From Pyropia yezoensis (Eukaryota > Rhodophyta > Bangiophyceae > Bangiales > Bangiaceae), in NCBI GenBank assembly GCA_009829735.1, contig CM020619.1:6588083-6652082 (forward strand): 64,000 nt of DNA, given 5' to 3'. The translations under genes were made by a program, and so were the position numbers. A model generated the notes under the pieces. That model was not told the DNA's origin, searched no databases, and worked only from the letters and a program-made list of their open reading frames with translations. The first letter of the stretch is position 1. Every line of letters begins with the position of its first letter. Below are positions 43,996 through 55,522 of the stretch, one piece after another.

Positions 43996-45957
43996 CTACA
44001 GCTCAAAGAGCTCCTGCAGGGTGCGCTCAATCATGTCGTCCCGCAGCGGGTAGGAGCTATTCAGGTGTTGCATCATGCTCATGCTGTCCTCCCCCGCCGT
44101 GGTCGGTTCAGGTGCCCCCCCCCATCCGCGGTCGCCAAGGGCGGCCGCCACCGTAGAGGCCCCCCCCCCCGCCGCTGGGGCCCCCATCGCCGGCAGGCCA
44201 TCCCCGGCATCGACGGTGGCACTGGCAGCGGCGCCGGCGGCAGGGGTGACGTGCAGCCACCCGACCGCCGCGGCCGCCACTGACACGAGCGAGCCACGGT
44301 CAGCCACGTCGCCGTCGCTCATCGGGCCGGCCGTCCCCGTCGTGAGCGGCACGGCCAGCGACGTCAACGTCTGGGGGGCAGCGGCGGCTTTGCCACCGTC
44401 GCCCACCCCCGCCGACCGGTCGGTCATGCCCCCGTCGGCGCCGGCAGACGCCGGAGGGCCGACCCACAGGCCCACGAGCGGTGACGGCAGGTAGGCGGGG
44501 GCGGCGGCGGCGGTAAATGGCGTTGCTGGCGACAGGGGCGACGGCATCAGCGGGGGCATTGGCGCGCCCGCCGGCCGCCACGGCGGCGTGCACGGCGCTC
44601 GCGCCGCAACCACACCAGATGGGGACGGCGAATGCGGCGGGTGGATGGCCACACCCAGCTCGTAGGCGCTGACCGCACCGACAGAGGGGCCAAGCTCCCC
44701 AACCGCCGCCCCCGGCATGCCGCCGGCCGACGACATACCTGTCACGGTGCTCGTTTGCCGCGACAGCGGCGTCAGGTCAAACCAAGACACGGCCGTCGTG
44801 GGCGGCGGCCGCGGTGGCGGTGGCGGGGCACCCTCATACAGCCCCGCGGGCGACCCGCCGGCGGCAGCGGCGTCGGCAGGGGCGGCGGCGGCCGTCCGAG
44901 GGGGACCCCACGCGGCGCTCAGCCCCAGCATCAGGGTACCCGCCGCGCTGCTGCCGTCGCCTGTTGGCACCTGCGGTGATCGGTGCATGCCCACCTCTGC
45001 CGACAATGTCCTTGCCGGCAATGGCGGGGTGGGCGGCCTGCCCTGATGGGTCGCACCGGCAGGGGCCGCCGCCACCGCCTCCATCCACGCCGCTCCCCCG
45101 CCCCCTACCTCCCCCCCCGCCTCCCCGCCGGCGAGCGCGACCAGATCTTCGCTTGACGACGCGGCCGCCGCTGCTGCCCGCCGCCGCCGCCGGTTAACCA
45201 GCGACCGCTCATTGTAGTGGCTCCGCTCGTGGTTGGTCACCGACGTGCGCCGTGCAAAGTGGCGCCCACACAGCCGACACACGTGGCTCCGCGACGCATC
45301 GAGCCCCATCGCCTTGCCAGCGCCCTTTGTACGCGGCGAAGGGGTGCCGCCCGTGCTGCTGCTGCCACCGCTGGGGGAGCCCCCGCCGCCGCCGCCGCCG
45401 CCGCCGCCGCAGCTGCCACCACCGCCACTGCCGCCACCGCGCCCGCGCTTGGGACCCCCACCCACCAAACCCGCCTCGTGGCGGCGGGTGTGGGAGGTGA
45501 GGGTGGAGCGGCGGGTAAAAGTCCGGGAGCAGCCCGCCGCGGGGCACACCAGCGTCGGCATTGGGGTGGCGACTTTGGCGGCCGAGACCACCGTCGTGGC
45601 CGCCACGGCGGCAGCGACATCGACGGCGGCGGGGGTGGCGGGCGTCAGGGGGGATGTTCGCCGCGGCGCCCGTGCCGGCGAGGGGGTCTTGGCCACCTCC
45701 CCGGTGGATTGCAGGGGGGGGGACATCCGGCTGCCCCCGCCTGTAGCGGCGGCGGTGATCGTGGTGCCAGCCGCATCAGCACCGCCCAGGTGAGGCCACC
45801 CGAGTGGCGGCGACGCGGCGGGGAGGTCGGCGGCAGGGAACGCCCACGGCTCAGACGCTGTCGCGGCGGCCGCCGGCGACGACGCCGCGCCGTCGACGCT
45901 GGTGGGGGCAAACACGGCGGCGGAAGGCGGCTGGGCCGCGGGGGGGGCGTTCGCCAT
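43996..45957 (-). CDS. C2H2 zinc-finger protein, two fingers, RTLQELFEL tail
   Basis: One open frame of 653 residues from ATG at 45,957 to TAG at 43,996. Finger 1 is C138-PAAGCSRTFTRRSTLTSHTRRH160. Finger 2 is C227-RLCGRHFARRTSVTNHERSH247, followed by a basic nuclear-localisation-like NRRRRR. The two fingers are 66 residues apart, with a Gly/Ser-rich linker, unlike tandem fingers. About 390 low-complexity Ala/Pro/Gly residues lead to the C-terminus IERTLQELFEL. The paralogue at 22,292-23,652 has the same last finger (FARRTSVTNHERSH), the same basic block and the same tail. I infer a transcription factor with a short C-terminal interaction helix. The family is not one I can name; the targets are unknown. 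Confidence 0.85.
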   Translation of the reverse strand: MANAPPAAQPPSAAVFAPTSVDGAASSPAAAATASEPWAFPAADLPAASPPLGWPHLGGADAAGTTITAAATGGGSRMSPPLQSTGEVAKTPSPARAPRRTSPLTPATPAAVDVAAAVAATTVVSAAKVATPMPTLVCPAAGCSRTFTRRSTLTSHTRRHEAGLVGGGPKRGRGGGSGGGGSCGGGGGGGGGGSPSGGSSSTGGTPSPRTKGAGKAMGLDASRSHVCRLCGRHFARRTSVTNHERSHYNERSLVNRRRRRAAAAAASSSEDLVALAGGEAGGEVGGGGAAWMEAVAAAPAGATHQGRPPTPPLPARTLSAEVGMHRSPQVPTGDGSSAAGTLMLGLSAAWGPPRTAAAAPADAAAAGGSPAGLYEGAPPPPPRPPPTTAVSWFDLTPLSRQTSTVTGMSSAGGMPGAAVGELGPSVGAVSAYELGVAIHPPHSPSPSGVVAARAPCTPPWRPAGAPMPPLMPSPLSPATPFTAAAAPAYLPSPLVGLWVGPPASAGADGGMTDRSAGVGDGGKAAAAPQTLTSLAVPLTTGTAGPMSDGDVADRGSLVSVAAAAVGWLHVTPAAGAAASATVDAGDGLPAMGAPAAGGGASTVAAALGDRGWGGAPEPTTAGEDSMSMMQHLNSSYPLRDDMIERTLQELFEL

Positions 45958-48032
45958 GGTTTGGGCCGCCTCGGCTGCAGGCCACCGTCAAGGCACAGGG
46001 GAGCCTTGACGCGTACAAACAAGGCGCGCAGGCCGTGCGGACGGGGGGGGGGACCAAGTGGGGAAAGAAACGTTGTCCGGGGACGGGGGGGGGAGGTTGG
46101 GGGGTGGAGGAGGTACGGCTAAGGTGTGCGCGGCGTGGGAACAAAAAAACACAGCAACCACAAGCCCGTGGTGAGCGGCAGGTAGCAACGGGTGGGGGGT
46201 TGGTATCCGTGGTAGCAAGGTGGGGAACGGCAGGATCCCGGCGGCGGCGGCAGAGGTGGGTGCGGGAAGCACGACGGGTGGTACGGTACCGGGGTGCGTG
46301 TCTTCCCGCCCAGCCGAGCCGGCGGCGCCACGCGAGGGGTTAAAGCCAGCGGCGGGGCAGCCGGCGGGCCGTCCCGCTGCCACGGCGCAGAGGCGCGGGA
46401 AGGGTGCCAGCCGGCGGCGGCCGTCCACAGATGCGTCGCGAGGCGCGGGGGGGTAGGGGGCGGCGGCGGCGTGCGGTGCCACCAAGGGCGCGGGGGGGTG
46501 CGGCCCCCCGAGTGCGCCGCCGCCGCTCCTGCCGTGCCACGCGCCAGGCGCCCCACACACACGCGACGTCGACGCGAGGCCGACGGCGGGTCAACGGCCA
46601 GGCGCTGGAGACTGGGGGGGGGGGACACCGCGGGGGGATGGTGCAGTGATCAGCAGCCAGTCTGGGCAGGGGACGGCCGCCGCCCGCCCAGAGACCGCGG
46701 CGGGCGGCACTTCTGACACCACCCCTGGCAGGGGCGCTCTTCCTCCGCCCCCCCCGCCCTAACCCCCCCCCCCCCCCCTTCCGCCGGTGTGCTCCCCGCC
46801 CGTGGCGCTGCACCGGCGCTGGCCGTGGCGCGCCGCCGCGGTTCCTGGCCGCCCCCCGCGGGGAGTGGCCGCGGCGGCAGGAGGAGGCTGTGGGCGCGAG
46901 GCCCGCCGCTGCCGCCCGCCGCGGTCGCGCGGGGCGCGCGGCACCGGCGGACAGCGTGCCCACAGGGCGGCGCCACCCCGGACGGAGGGGGGGGGGGGGG
47001 GGGTCGGCGCGCGCTGCCGCCGCGGCCGTCGCAGCACCGCCGCCGCCGCGGTCCCGTGGCACATGCCACCCGCTGCCCGCCACTCCCCGCGCGGCCGGCC
47101 GGCCGGCCGCCGGCCGCCCGCCCTGTTCACAGCGAGATGACGGCAGGCGAGGCCGTATCCGGCACCCCCCCAGAAGAGACGGGCGATCCCGCGGCGGCAG
47201 CGGCAGCCATAAAGACGGCCGTCGGGGAGAGAGGCGGCGGCCGCGGCCACACCAACGCGGGTCGACAGCGTGCCCCCCCGCTCCTTCACCCCGCCCCCCC
47301 GCCCCCCCCGTGGCGGCCCTCTCCCTCCTTCTTCCCCCCCCTCTCGTGCACGCGCTGCCTTGCCCGCGCTCGCGACCGACGGGCAGGGATTGCCGTTTGG
47401 TGGGGTGGCCACCAGACCGCCCCCCCGCCAGCCGCAATCAGTGCGGGGACCGGCAGCTCCAGTCGCGTGGCTGTCTTTCCCAACACGGGATTGATTGCAC
47501 CGATCGGCCGACGCCGCGCCCCCCCCCCCTCCTTCCCTGCCCGCGAAGAATGCTCTCAACCGCACCGTAGGATGGATGGTGTGACGGGCCCGGGGGAAGG
47601 GTGAGCGGGTATTGGGCGCTCCCCATCGCCATACGAAAAAAAGGTACCGCGGCCCCCGACCCGATGCGGTCAGAGGCAGTGACGGAGGGTCTCGTGCGCC
47701 CTCCAACCGGCGATTGACACTCTTGCACGCCGCCCCCGGCAACCCCCTCTGCCTCACAGCACCCCACCGTGGGCGGCTGTGGTGACCACACCCCACCACA
47801 GCTGCACCTGCGCGGCAGCCTGCCACGCACCTCTCTACAAACTTGATCGCCCGCCGCGGCCGCTATGCAGGCAGGCACAGCAGCCAGCGGGGCAACGGAT
47901 TTGCGCCGACGAGCCGGTCCAATTGGGGACGGCACCCCCACCGCCCTCGCCACCGCACGCGCGGTCGCCAGACCACACAGCCTGACCACAAAGCTGGGCC
48001 GGTGACGGGGGGGGGGGGTGGGAAGGAGAGAA

Positions 48033-48075
<43 letters not shown>

Positions 48076-48800
48076 GCACAGAGAACGGCGTGCGGTGGAG
48101 ACCAAAGGGGCCATGCGGTGGAAAAGGGGCGGCAGCAAGGCCGGCGGCGGGCCCGACGCGCGCCCAGTCCCTCTGGACGAGGCCCGCTGCCAGCGGCTGG
48201 CGGCGATTCAAACGGGGACGGATGACGGTGGTGACAGGGGGGGGGAGGTGGGGGAGGCCTGGCGGGCGGCGGCGGCGGCTGCCGCGCGGCCATGCCAAAA
48301 GCGGCGACGCCATCCGGCCGGCGGGTGACGCCGAGGTTCCTGCAGGTATGCACGGGGCTGGTGGCACCGGCTGGGAAACGGCGCCAACCCCCCTCCCCCC
48401 CCCCCCCCCCCCTTCCCCCTCCCCCTCCCCTCTCCAAGCCGAGTCACTGTCACCGCGGCTCGACAATGGACGCACCGTGGCACCGCGATGCCCTTTCATG
48501 CCAGTCAGTCGGGGGGACACGCCGCCAGTGCAACGGGGGGGGCGGGGGGACGCCGACGAGGTTGGTCGACGAGACTGCTGCCGTCGCGTTGAAAGTGGTC
48601 GATTGCGACAGCGCGCTGCCGCCCAATGGCCACGGAACCCCGTGGCCACAGGCAGCCGCCGCGGAGGCTTCTTGGACCACCGCCGTCGTCCCGGTGGAGG
48701 CGTGCAGGAGGTTGCCGACGTGGCGGCCGCGGCCGCTGCATGTGAGAGGCGCGGCAGCGGCAGGTAGTGACAGTTGCTGTGGGATCACGGCGGCGCGTCC
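45958..48800. other. 2.8-kb very GC-rich spacer
   Basis: Presumed promoter of the second C2H2 gene, then sequence without recognisable genes. An ATG at 47,137 opens a frame starting MTAGEAVSGTPPEETGDPAA that looks like a small exon but has no supported partner. The 41-nt G run is listed separately. Confidence 0.35.
48033..48073 (+). repeat. 41-nt uninterrupted poly-G run
   Basis: The longest homopolymer in the window, preceded by another G run at 48,007-48,018. Capable of G-quadruplex formation; its true length is uncertain because such runs are read poorly. Confidence 0.8.
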
Positions 48801-49339
48801 TCGGCGGGAAACGTGCACGATGGAAATATCCCCTAAAATACAGGTATGTACGCACTGTAAATAGCCGCTGTGACAACGGCCAAGGACGAGTGCCCGCCTC
48901 CGAGGCGGCGCCTGGGGCGCAAACAGCGCGATCAAAATCGCAGATGACAGTACTTCTCAAGTATTATTTTCACATGTGACTCCGTGATGGACTCACACGA
49001 TTGGTGAGCACCCACAGTCGATTGGAGGGTGGACTTCGTTGACTGGACGATCGCGTGTTCGGCCAGAGAGGGCAGGAGTCCCAGAAGGACGGGCCTGCAC
49101 CCCAGCCCAGAGGGTGAATACACCATTTCGGCTACTAACCCCCCCCACACCGTAAGAATCGGGGAGGTAAGATCGGCGTTGCAGACCCACCAGAGGCCGC
49201 TTTCACCGCACCCCCATAGGCAGCTTGAGGAGTTACTTCTTGGTATTGGTGTAGTTGTAGTTGCTGTCCCTAGTCCACAGCTAGTAAGGCAGGCGTGTAG
49301 CGAGGCAGTTTTGTTTTTTATATCGACCCGGCATTAGCG
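48801..49339. other. start of the lower-GC region, nothing recognised
   Basis: Composition changes here from strongly GC-rich to near balanced. Short frames only; no gene or repeat assigned. Confidence 0.35.
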
Positions 49340-49860
49340 TGCTTCTATCGCCACCATCCCCGGCCATTCCATCACCTCCCCCCCTCCTCCATGCGCAGTA
49401 CAGCTCTCTGCCCCCATCCACCCTGCCCTCCCCCCCCCTGGTCCTTCCTACCGCTTGCTGTCCATGTATTAAAGCAGCATCGGCAAACTTCGCTGTCGCC
49501 ACTATCCCCGCTTCCAACCACCCAACTCCGCCCCCCCAACAACCCCCACCACCCGCGAGACACATCGCCTAGCTTCCCCCCCTCCCTTGCCCGCTCCGAC
49601 CTTCCCACACCAGCCGTTACTTCCGATGCACCCCCAACTCTGCCCCTGTAGGTCTGCCTCTTCTTCACAACCTCAAAAAACACGCTCGCACCATTCGACA
49701 CCCGTCCCGCCACGTACCGTCTTCCACGCACACCCCGCTCCCGCTGCCGTTGCCACAAACAGACACAGCGCCGCCGCCACCGCCAGCCCACCCAGCGCCG
49801 CCCTCCACCGTCCCCCGCCGGGCCCCCTCCCCCCCAACTCTACCCCGGCGCGACAGCGGC
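49340..49860 (+). repeat. second pyrimidine-skewed low-complexity block
   Basis: The plus strand is rich in C, T and A and poor in G, like the block at 11,150-11,640 (words such as CACCCAACTCC, CCCCCCTCCC). Open frames in it reflect the skew. Confidence 0.5.
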
Positions 49861-51133
49861 GGCGGCGGCAGCGGCGCCGGTGATGCCAGCGTGCTCTCCT
49901 GCAAGCAAAAAAGAGTCAGTGCGCAGGGGACATAAGCATCAGTCAAAAAAGAAGGGGAGGGGGAAGACCAGCAAGGGCAATGGAGACAGCAGGAGAGTGG
50001 GTGTGTTGGGGAGATGAAAAGGGTCGATCAGGGGTGGAGAGGTCTCGAGCCGGCGGCCAGCCGGCGGTCAAAACGGTGGTCGAGCAGGTGGCCGAGCTGG
50101 TGGCCGAGCCGGTGGCCGAGCCACCGCCGCCGACGCCGCCGCCGCCGTCGCAGCGCGCGACCAAGGCGGACGTAGCCCTCGTCGCGCGGCCGCAAACGGC
50201 GGTGCCGGTGCCGCTACCCCCTCCCCCGCGGGCGGGCGTGGCACCAGCTGGGGGGCCTGCAGGCCGACTACGACCGGCGGGGACGGCACCGGCATCGGCG
50301 GCGGCCGCAGCGGCGGCACTGGCGGTGGATGGATTGTGCTGACTTGGCGCTTGGTGAATGCCAGCGGGCGAGCTCTTGGGGTGGGGATTGCGCTGTCCAC
50401 GTGGACGTGCTCGATAAAAGCGCGCCCTTTTTCACCTAATCATCGTTGAGACCGCCCGCAGAAGCGACACAGATCCGGCGTCGTCCAATCATAGCACGTG
50501 GTGGTGGAATGTTGACCAATGCTTTCAATGTTGACCGGGCCCGGATTGCGCACGGTGACCCCGTGGAGGCCGATTGTCTTGACACAGCGTTCTCCTTGCT
50601 TTCTTCCACGTAGTGCAACACACGCACTATCTATGCTACAACCATCAGCTTCTCACAGACGACGAAGATCAGAGTCTTCACCTCGTGTACAAAAAACTGT
50701 GGCCTGCAAGCGTGTGCTTCTTGCCTTCCGTGTCTGTTTTATGCCCAAAGGTATCATTTCTCAGGGGCTGAGAACGTCCCCCAGTCACCCAACGATGAGA
50801 ATGGTATTTCCAATGCTTTCTCCTCCGCGTATGATTGGTGCTGCGCAGGAATACTCCCATGTCATTGGCGTACAACTGGTCGACATTGCCGCTTTCACAT
50901 TCAGCACCTTCTCGTGCGTGTGTCTCGGCCAGAGCAACAACACCGAGAAAAAAAAAGCGTTGTGATGCTCACAGCGACAGCGTTTTTCATGGTGTTTTTT
51001 GACCCTCACAGCGACAAGGTCGACCACGGCAGGTGATGTATTGGTCAACATTCCGCCAGCACGTGCTAAGGCGGATTCGGTGCCAGAAAGTGACCTGGCA
51101 AATCCAGCCGCGCGCGCCTTGGTCGCCGTGTAG
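49861..51133. other. spacer with one doubtful coding piece
   Basis: At 49,980-50,342 (plus) a 120-residue frame contains QPAVKTVVEQVAELVAEPVAE, a heptad-like amphipathic stretch, and then a Pro/Ala-rich end; it might be the last exon of a gene but no partner exon is clear. The remainder at moderate GC shows nothing. Confidence 0.25.
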
Positions 51134-51182
51134 CCCTCGGTCTCGGAGCCCTCGGTCTCGGAGCCCTCGGTCTCGGAGCCCT
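51134..51182. repeat. 15-bp tandem repeat, 3 units
   Basis: CTCGGTCTCGGAGCC is repeated three times exactly, directly next to the left end of the inverted-repeat element. Confidence 0.85.
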
Positions 51183-51188
51183 CCCCCG

Positions 51189-52849
51189 CGCAGTGCGGCT
51201 TAAAGCGGTGTCACGGAATCGTTGCTCGGGCCTGTTTTTCTTTGCTCAGACTTGCTCAGTCGCCTCGGCACAGTTGTAAGAACGAGAAAGTCAACCTGTA
51301 CGAACCAACAGAATTCTTGCTCAAACGCGCAAGAAAAGCTGTTGTCCCCGCACGAGAGTGCAAATCTCCGACGACTTGTCACCCAATGAAATCATGAGAG
51401 GTCCTTGCACCAAACGACTACGTACCGCCATGGATGTCACACAAATCCAAAGACAACAGATTGAATGAGAAAGTGCCAATCGTCTTTGGACGAGTTATGG
51501 AATGATCGGCATAGTTAGGCTGCTTCCTGGGTCTCTCTCGGCTTTAGTGAGTCCCGAGAAAATAGCTTGCTGGAGGAACACGACCCATGTGACCAACTTG
51601 TGCTTCACACTGTGCACTCTCCACGAAGAACAACCATGCCGACGCGTCGCCTCAAGGGCAAAAAGACACCCCCCTGTCCTAAGCACCCACCATCCACAGG
51701 TCCCTTTGCACAGCCCCCCCCCTTTCCTACCGCAATCCACCCGTCTCCCGAACTAGCATCCCGCCCACAAGAGTAGTCGGCTGCACCCCCCCCCGAGTTC
51801 GATTCACTTGCGCCCACTATCCATAGCTTGAATTGTACGAGGTGTGAGAAAGGGTGGTCTTGTTGCTACCGGACCTCATCCCGGTCGTCCCTCTCCCTCG
51901 TCTACCAAAATGATCATGCTGCCCGTCTGGACATTCTTGTGGGCCTATCCGTTCGTGATCTGTGCACTAGTCCCGACGGCCCAGCTCTCCTGCCGATTTT
52001 CATGTCGCCCCGTGGCACATGTGCTTCCTGGTGTCGCGGCAGTCGTGGTACTGTCGCCATGGTCCACGCCGGGCGGGCTTGGCGTCATTGCCTTGCCCTC
52101 CAGTTCCCAGGAGGCCGCCCCGTGCCTGGCGGGGACGGCGGCACTACCTGTAGGGAGAAGCAGAACGGTTGAGCAGCCATCGCTGAGGCCCACACAGACG
52201 TGCAGCTGAACCTTGGTCACTCACAAACCAAGCGGAAGCAACAGCCATTAAGCAGTTCAAGTAGGCGGCTGCAGCTAGCTGCAGGTGGCAGGTGCTGACG
52301 CGCAAGTACGCATCTCATTCAAAGTAAGACTCTGGAAATGGAAAAATATTTGTATATGCTAGGTCACAGTTGGAGACAATGAGTCAACGCAATCAGATTC
52401 CGCTTCACCGGCCGCGGCCGCTGCAGACATGAGAACGCAGCATTCTTCATCGCCAGCGAGTCAGCAATCACTGCTCAGCCTTCAACAAGCACTACCTTAA
52501 TAATGATATATTGTCAAAACTGTCGCGCGAAGCTGCATGGGTTTGCACTTTGTTTTGCGCGTTTGTGCAAGCTCCCTTTTTGTCTATTTGCTTAAATTTG
52601 CCGAGCGGTATAGTTGCACGACGGCCATGTGCTCAAAGCACATCACCAGAGAGGTCTGATGATGACGCTTCACGTCGTGTATCGTGAGCACGTGGCCTCC
52701 GTGCGGAACCTGTCCGAACAAGTCATACAAAAAAAAAGCTGATTTGTAGGCCTCCAGCATACCATACGGAGGGGTTGCAAGAAATGGTCAACAGATCTGA
52801 GCAAGAAATCGGGCCGTTTCCGTGACACCGCTTTAAGCCGCACTGCGCC
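51189..52849. mobile_element. 1.66-kb non-coding element with terminal inverted repeats
   Basis: A perfect inverted repeat of about 30 bp (CAGTGCGGCTTAAAGCGGTG and on through TCACGGAA) lies at 51,190 and, reversed, ends at about 52,849. Weaker similarity continues inward: CAAACGCGCAAG with GTGCAAA occurs near 51,325 and in reverse near 52,560. No transposase frame is inside, so it would be non-autonomous. No convincing target duplication was found (only CG on both sides). Its right 315 bp recur inverted at 55,523-55,839. Confidence 0.6.
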
Positions 52850-53775
52850 GTGTGTTCCTCCCCGTCCCGATGGACCCCCGTACACCCGTCCCCCCCTCCC
52901 CCATGTTGCCCCCCTCCCCCCCCTCTGGAACTCTCCGTCCCCCCCCCCCCCCCCTTCTCCCCCGCTCCCGCCTTTGACCTCTCGTCTGCTCTTTCTCTCC
53001 CCCGCCTCTCTCCACCGCGTGCTGACAATAGCGTGGATGCTTTCTCAGTCTAAGGGGCGTCCGGAGGAGCTAGTGAGATGGCGGCGGCAGCGGCTGGCGT
53101 TGGGCGGCGGGAGCGCAAGCAGATGGCACGGTTTGGTCGGCTACGTGCGGTACGGGAGGGTTGACTTTGTGGAGTGCGGGCAGGGGGATGAGCTGACGGA
53201 GGGGGAGCGGTGGGAGACGTGGGAGGCTACGCGGGCTCGACCAAGGGGGGGGGGGGGGGGACGGCAGAGGGGGGGTTACGGGGCCTGGGGGGTGGAGGGG
53301 GGTTTTGTCTGTTGGTGTGGCTTGATTGTTGTATTGCATTGGGGGTCATGTACGGCAAGGCGGGCTGCTGGTAGGCTGGGATTGGGGAGGGGCGGTAACT
53401 GTGTTTGTGAGGGTCCAGGGGGAAAGAGAGGGAGGGGTGGGGGGCGCGTCGGCGACGGCCAGGCGGGATGGTCCTCCCCGCGAGGGTGGAGAGGGTCGCT
53501 CATCATGCTGCGTGCTCTGCCTGAGCGCAGGCTGTTGCTAATGCTTAATCCTCAAACTAAACAACAAACTAAGCGAGTTGTGGATACAAAACCCGAAAGA
53601 AGTTACCACGCAACTCGTCAATGAGAAGTTGCTGGGCCCCTCGACGTGGCACTGGCCACGTGGACTGGGGGCTCCCCTGAGGCACTACAGGGGGATTATC
53701 CGCCCCCCCCTGATGGGCCCAAAATCGAGGGGGAGGGGGGGGGGTTAACCGTCTATTGGTTGGTCCAGAGTCGTT
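52850..53775. other. spacer with C-rich then G-rich skewed tracts
   Basis: C/T-rich on the plus strand to about 53,000, then G-rich to about 53,510. A frame from ATG at 53,038 (plus) lacks any motif and follows the skew. No gene is called. Confidence 0.35.
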
Positions 53776-54110
53776 AGGGCACAGCCACCAACGTGGGCTA
53801 TCAGCAGATTCACCACTATTGCTGATCCTATTTTTCGATACGTAAGTCGGACTTGTGGTTCGTGAATTTTCTGGAAGCGTAACAGCCAATCAGAGCGCGT
53901 TCTCGTTGGCCTGGGATAGCTCAAGAGCTATCGCTCGACCAAAAGGCACTGCTTTGGCTCGGCGATAGCTCACAGCTATCGTGGGTCAATTTCGTACAGG
54001 TCTCTGATTGGATGATCTCTGATTACATAGACCTGGCATTCTTCCATGTAACGTTACATACCGAATAGTTTCGGCTTTCTTCCGATAGCCCACGTTGGTG
54101 GCTGTGCCCT
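53776..54110. mobile_element. 335-bp TIR element (hAT-like MITE) next to the methyltransferase gene
   Basis: Perfect 27-bp terminal inverted repeats (AGGGCACAGCCACCAACGTG plus GGCTATC) lie at 53,776-53,802 and 54,084-54,110. The flanks share AGTCGT in register for an 8-bp target duplication (GAGTCGTT versus CAGTCGTC). Inside are two small stem-loops, GATAGCTCaaGAGCTATC near 53,913 and GATAGCTcacAGCTATC near 53,964. It has no coding capacity. Confidence 0.8.
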
Positions 54111-54121
54111 CAGTCGTCCAA

Positions 54122-54961
54122 ATGGTGTTAGCATGTACCCAGCCCAAGTCAAGGCTGCGTCAGCGACCACGAGTGACAGCAGCGACAGCTTCGGCTGCGG
54201 TCGGTCGACCGCTCTGCCTCCCCATGGAGCTGAGCGGTGTCGTCCCCTGGGGCCGCACGGCGGACGAGTACGAGCGCATGTTTGGCCTCTCCCGCGCCGT
54301 CGACCTCCCCCGCCGCATCCTCGGCGTCGCCGACGGCCCCGCTTCTTTCAACGCCGAGTGGACCGCCGCAGGGGGGGCGGTCACATCGGTGGACCCCCTC
54401 TATGCCGCCACCCCGGCTGCCATTGCCGCTCGCTATGCCGACGCGCGCGCCGAGGTTCTGGCCGCGGTGGCGGCCAACCAGGGGGCGTACGTGTGGGGCC
54501 ACGCGCTGGGACAGCTGCGGGACTTGGAGGACTTGGCAGACCACCGTGACGCCGCGATGTCCGCCTTTACGGCCGACCTCGATGCCGGCCTTGGCGCCGG
54601 ACGCTACCTCCCCGGCGGCTTGCCGTCCCTCCCCCTCCCCGCCAACGCCGCCGACCTCGCGCTCGTGTCCCATTATCTCTTCTTGTACAGCCGGGAGGTG
54701 GACGAGGCGGCGCACCTGGCGGCGGTAGACGAGCTGTTGCGGTGCGCTCCCGAGGCGCGAATTTTTCCGCTGCTGACCCTGGGGGGGGAGCCCAGCCCAC
54801 ACCTCGGCGCGGTGGTTGGCCACGCAAAGCGACGAGGGTGGGTGGCCCGCGTCAAACGGGTCGCCTATGAGGTGCAGCGTGATGGCAACCAGGTACTGAT
54901 TGTGTCACGGAGGAGCGGGGTCGGACAGGGGGAGGGGGAGGGCAGGGCTGGGGAGGGATGA
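54122..54961 (+). CDS. class I SAM-dependent methyltransferase, bacterial-type
   Basis: The frame gives 279 residues from ATG 54,122, or 245 from ATG 54,224; homologous sequence starts near the latter (MELSGVVPWGRTADEYERMF). The extra Arg/Ala/Ser-rich N-terminus could be an organelle transit peptide. Motif I is ILGVADGPASF (66-76), followed by the acidic SAM-ribose residue D91 in SVDPLY and, later, LALVSHYLFLYS as motif II/III region, then FPLLTLGGEPSPHL and a C-terminal YEVQRDGNQ. The pattern 'VVPWGR..DEY..MF', 'GPASFNAE', 'SPHL' is that of a family I know from bacteria, including cyanobacteria, of unknown substrate. It has no intron and stands alone in a repeat-rich, lower-GC region, 12 bp after a MITE. 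Horizontal or endosymbiotic origin is likely but needs a tree. Confidence 0.82.
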   Translation: MVLACTQPKSRLRQRPRVTAATASAAVGRPLCLPMELSGVVPWGRTADEYERMFGLSRAVDLPRRILGVADGPASFNAEWTAAGGAVTSVDPLYAATPAAIAARYADARAEVLAAVAANQGAYVWGHALGQLRDLEDLADHRDAAMSAFTADLDAGLGAGRYLPGGLPSLPLPANAADLALVSHYLFLYSREVDEAAHLAAVDELLRCAPEARIFPLLTLGGEPSPHLGAVVGHAKRRGWVARVKRVAYEVQRDGNQVLIVSRRSGVGQGEGEGRAGEG

Positions 54962-55522
54962 AGAGCCACAGGGACTCTCTCTCGCTCTAACGGGAGAAGC
55001 CTACACACGCTGCAGTCGCCCAAGTCACGGCTCAAAGAGATACAAGAACAATACAACAATTGTCATTGCTCTACAGAGACACAACAATGCTTCGCCCGTA
55101 GGTGCGGGTCTTCCTGTGCATCAATCGCGTGCAAACAGGTGCCTCTCCCACCTTCCCTTCCACCACCCCACCCGGCTGCGGGTGCCCGGCGAACCCCCGA
55201 AACCTCGACAATCTGCCCGCACTGCTGGACTGCGTTCACGACAGGAACGGCAGGCCATCGAGAAACACTCTTTCCCACCGGCTCTGCACAAGCCTAAATA
55301 TGCTTGCGTCGCGCCTTGCGCACTCTCCCACAGCTACCAATGGCCCACATTTTGGGTCTAAACTCACGCAAGCGCTTGCACGCACGGGCAGGGGATCGCT
55401 GCGGGCTTGCTCTTTTTTCAAGAAGATAGGTCGTGGCTGACACTTCACATCCATCTCGTCGGGGCATGTCGCAGTCGTCCTTTTCCGCTACGTGCAAGGG
55501 CTCGTAAGAGCGTGCAGAAAAA
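54962..55522. other. 3' flank of methyltransferase gene
   Basis: Moderate GC, no gene or repeat recognised. Confidence 0.4.

Noticed and set aside
52974-53624. 216-aa frame in the G-rich tract
   Set aside because: It follows strand skew, has no motif, and its opposite strand is equally open.
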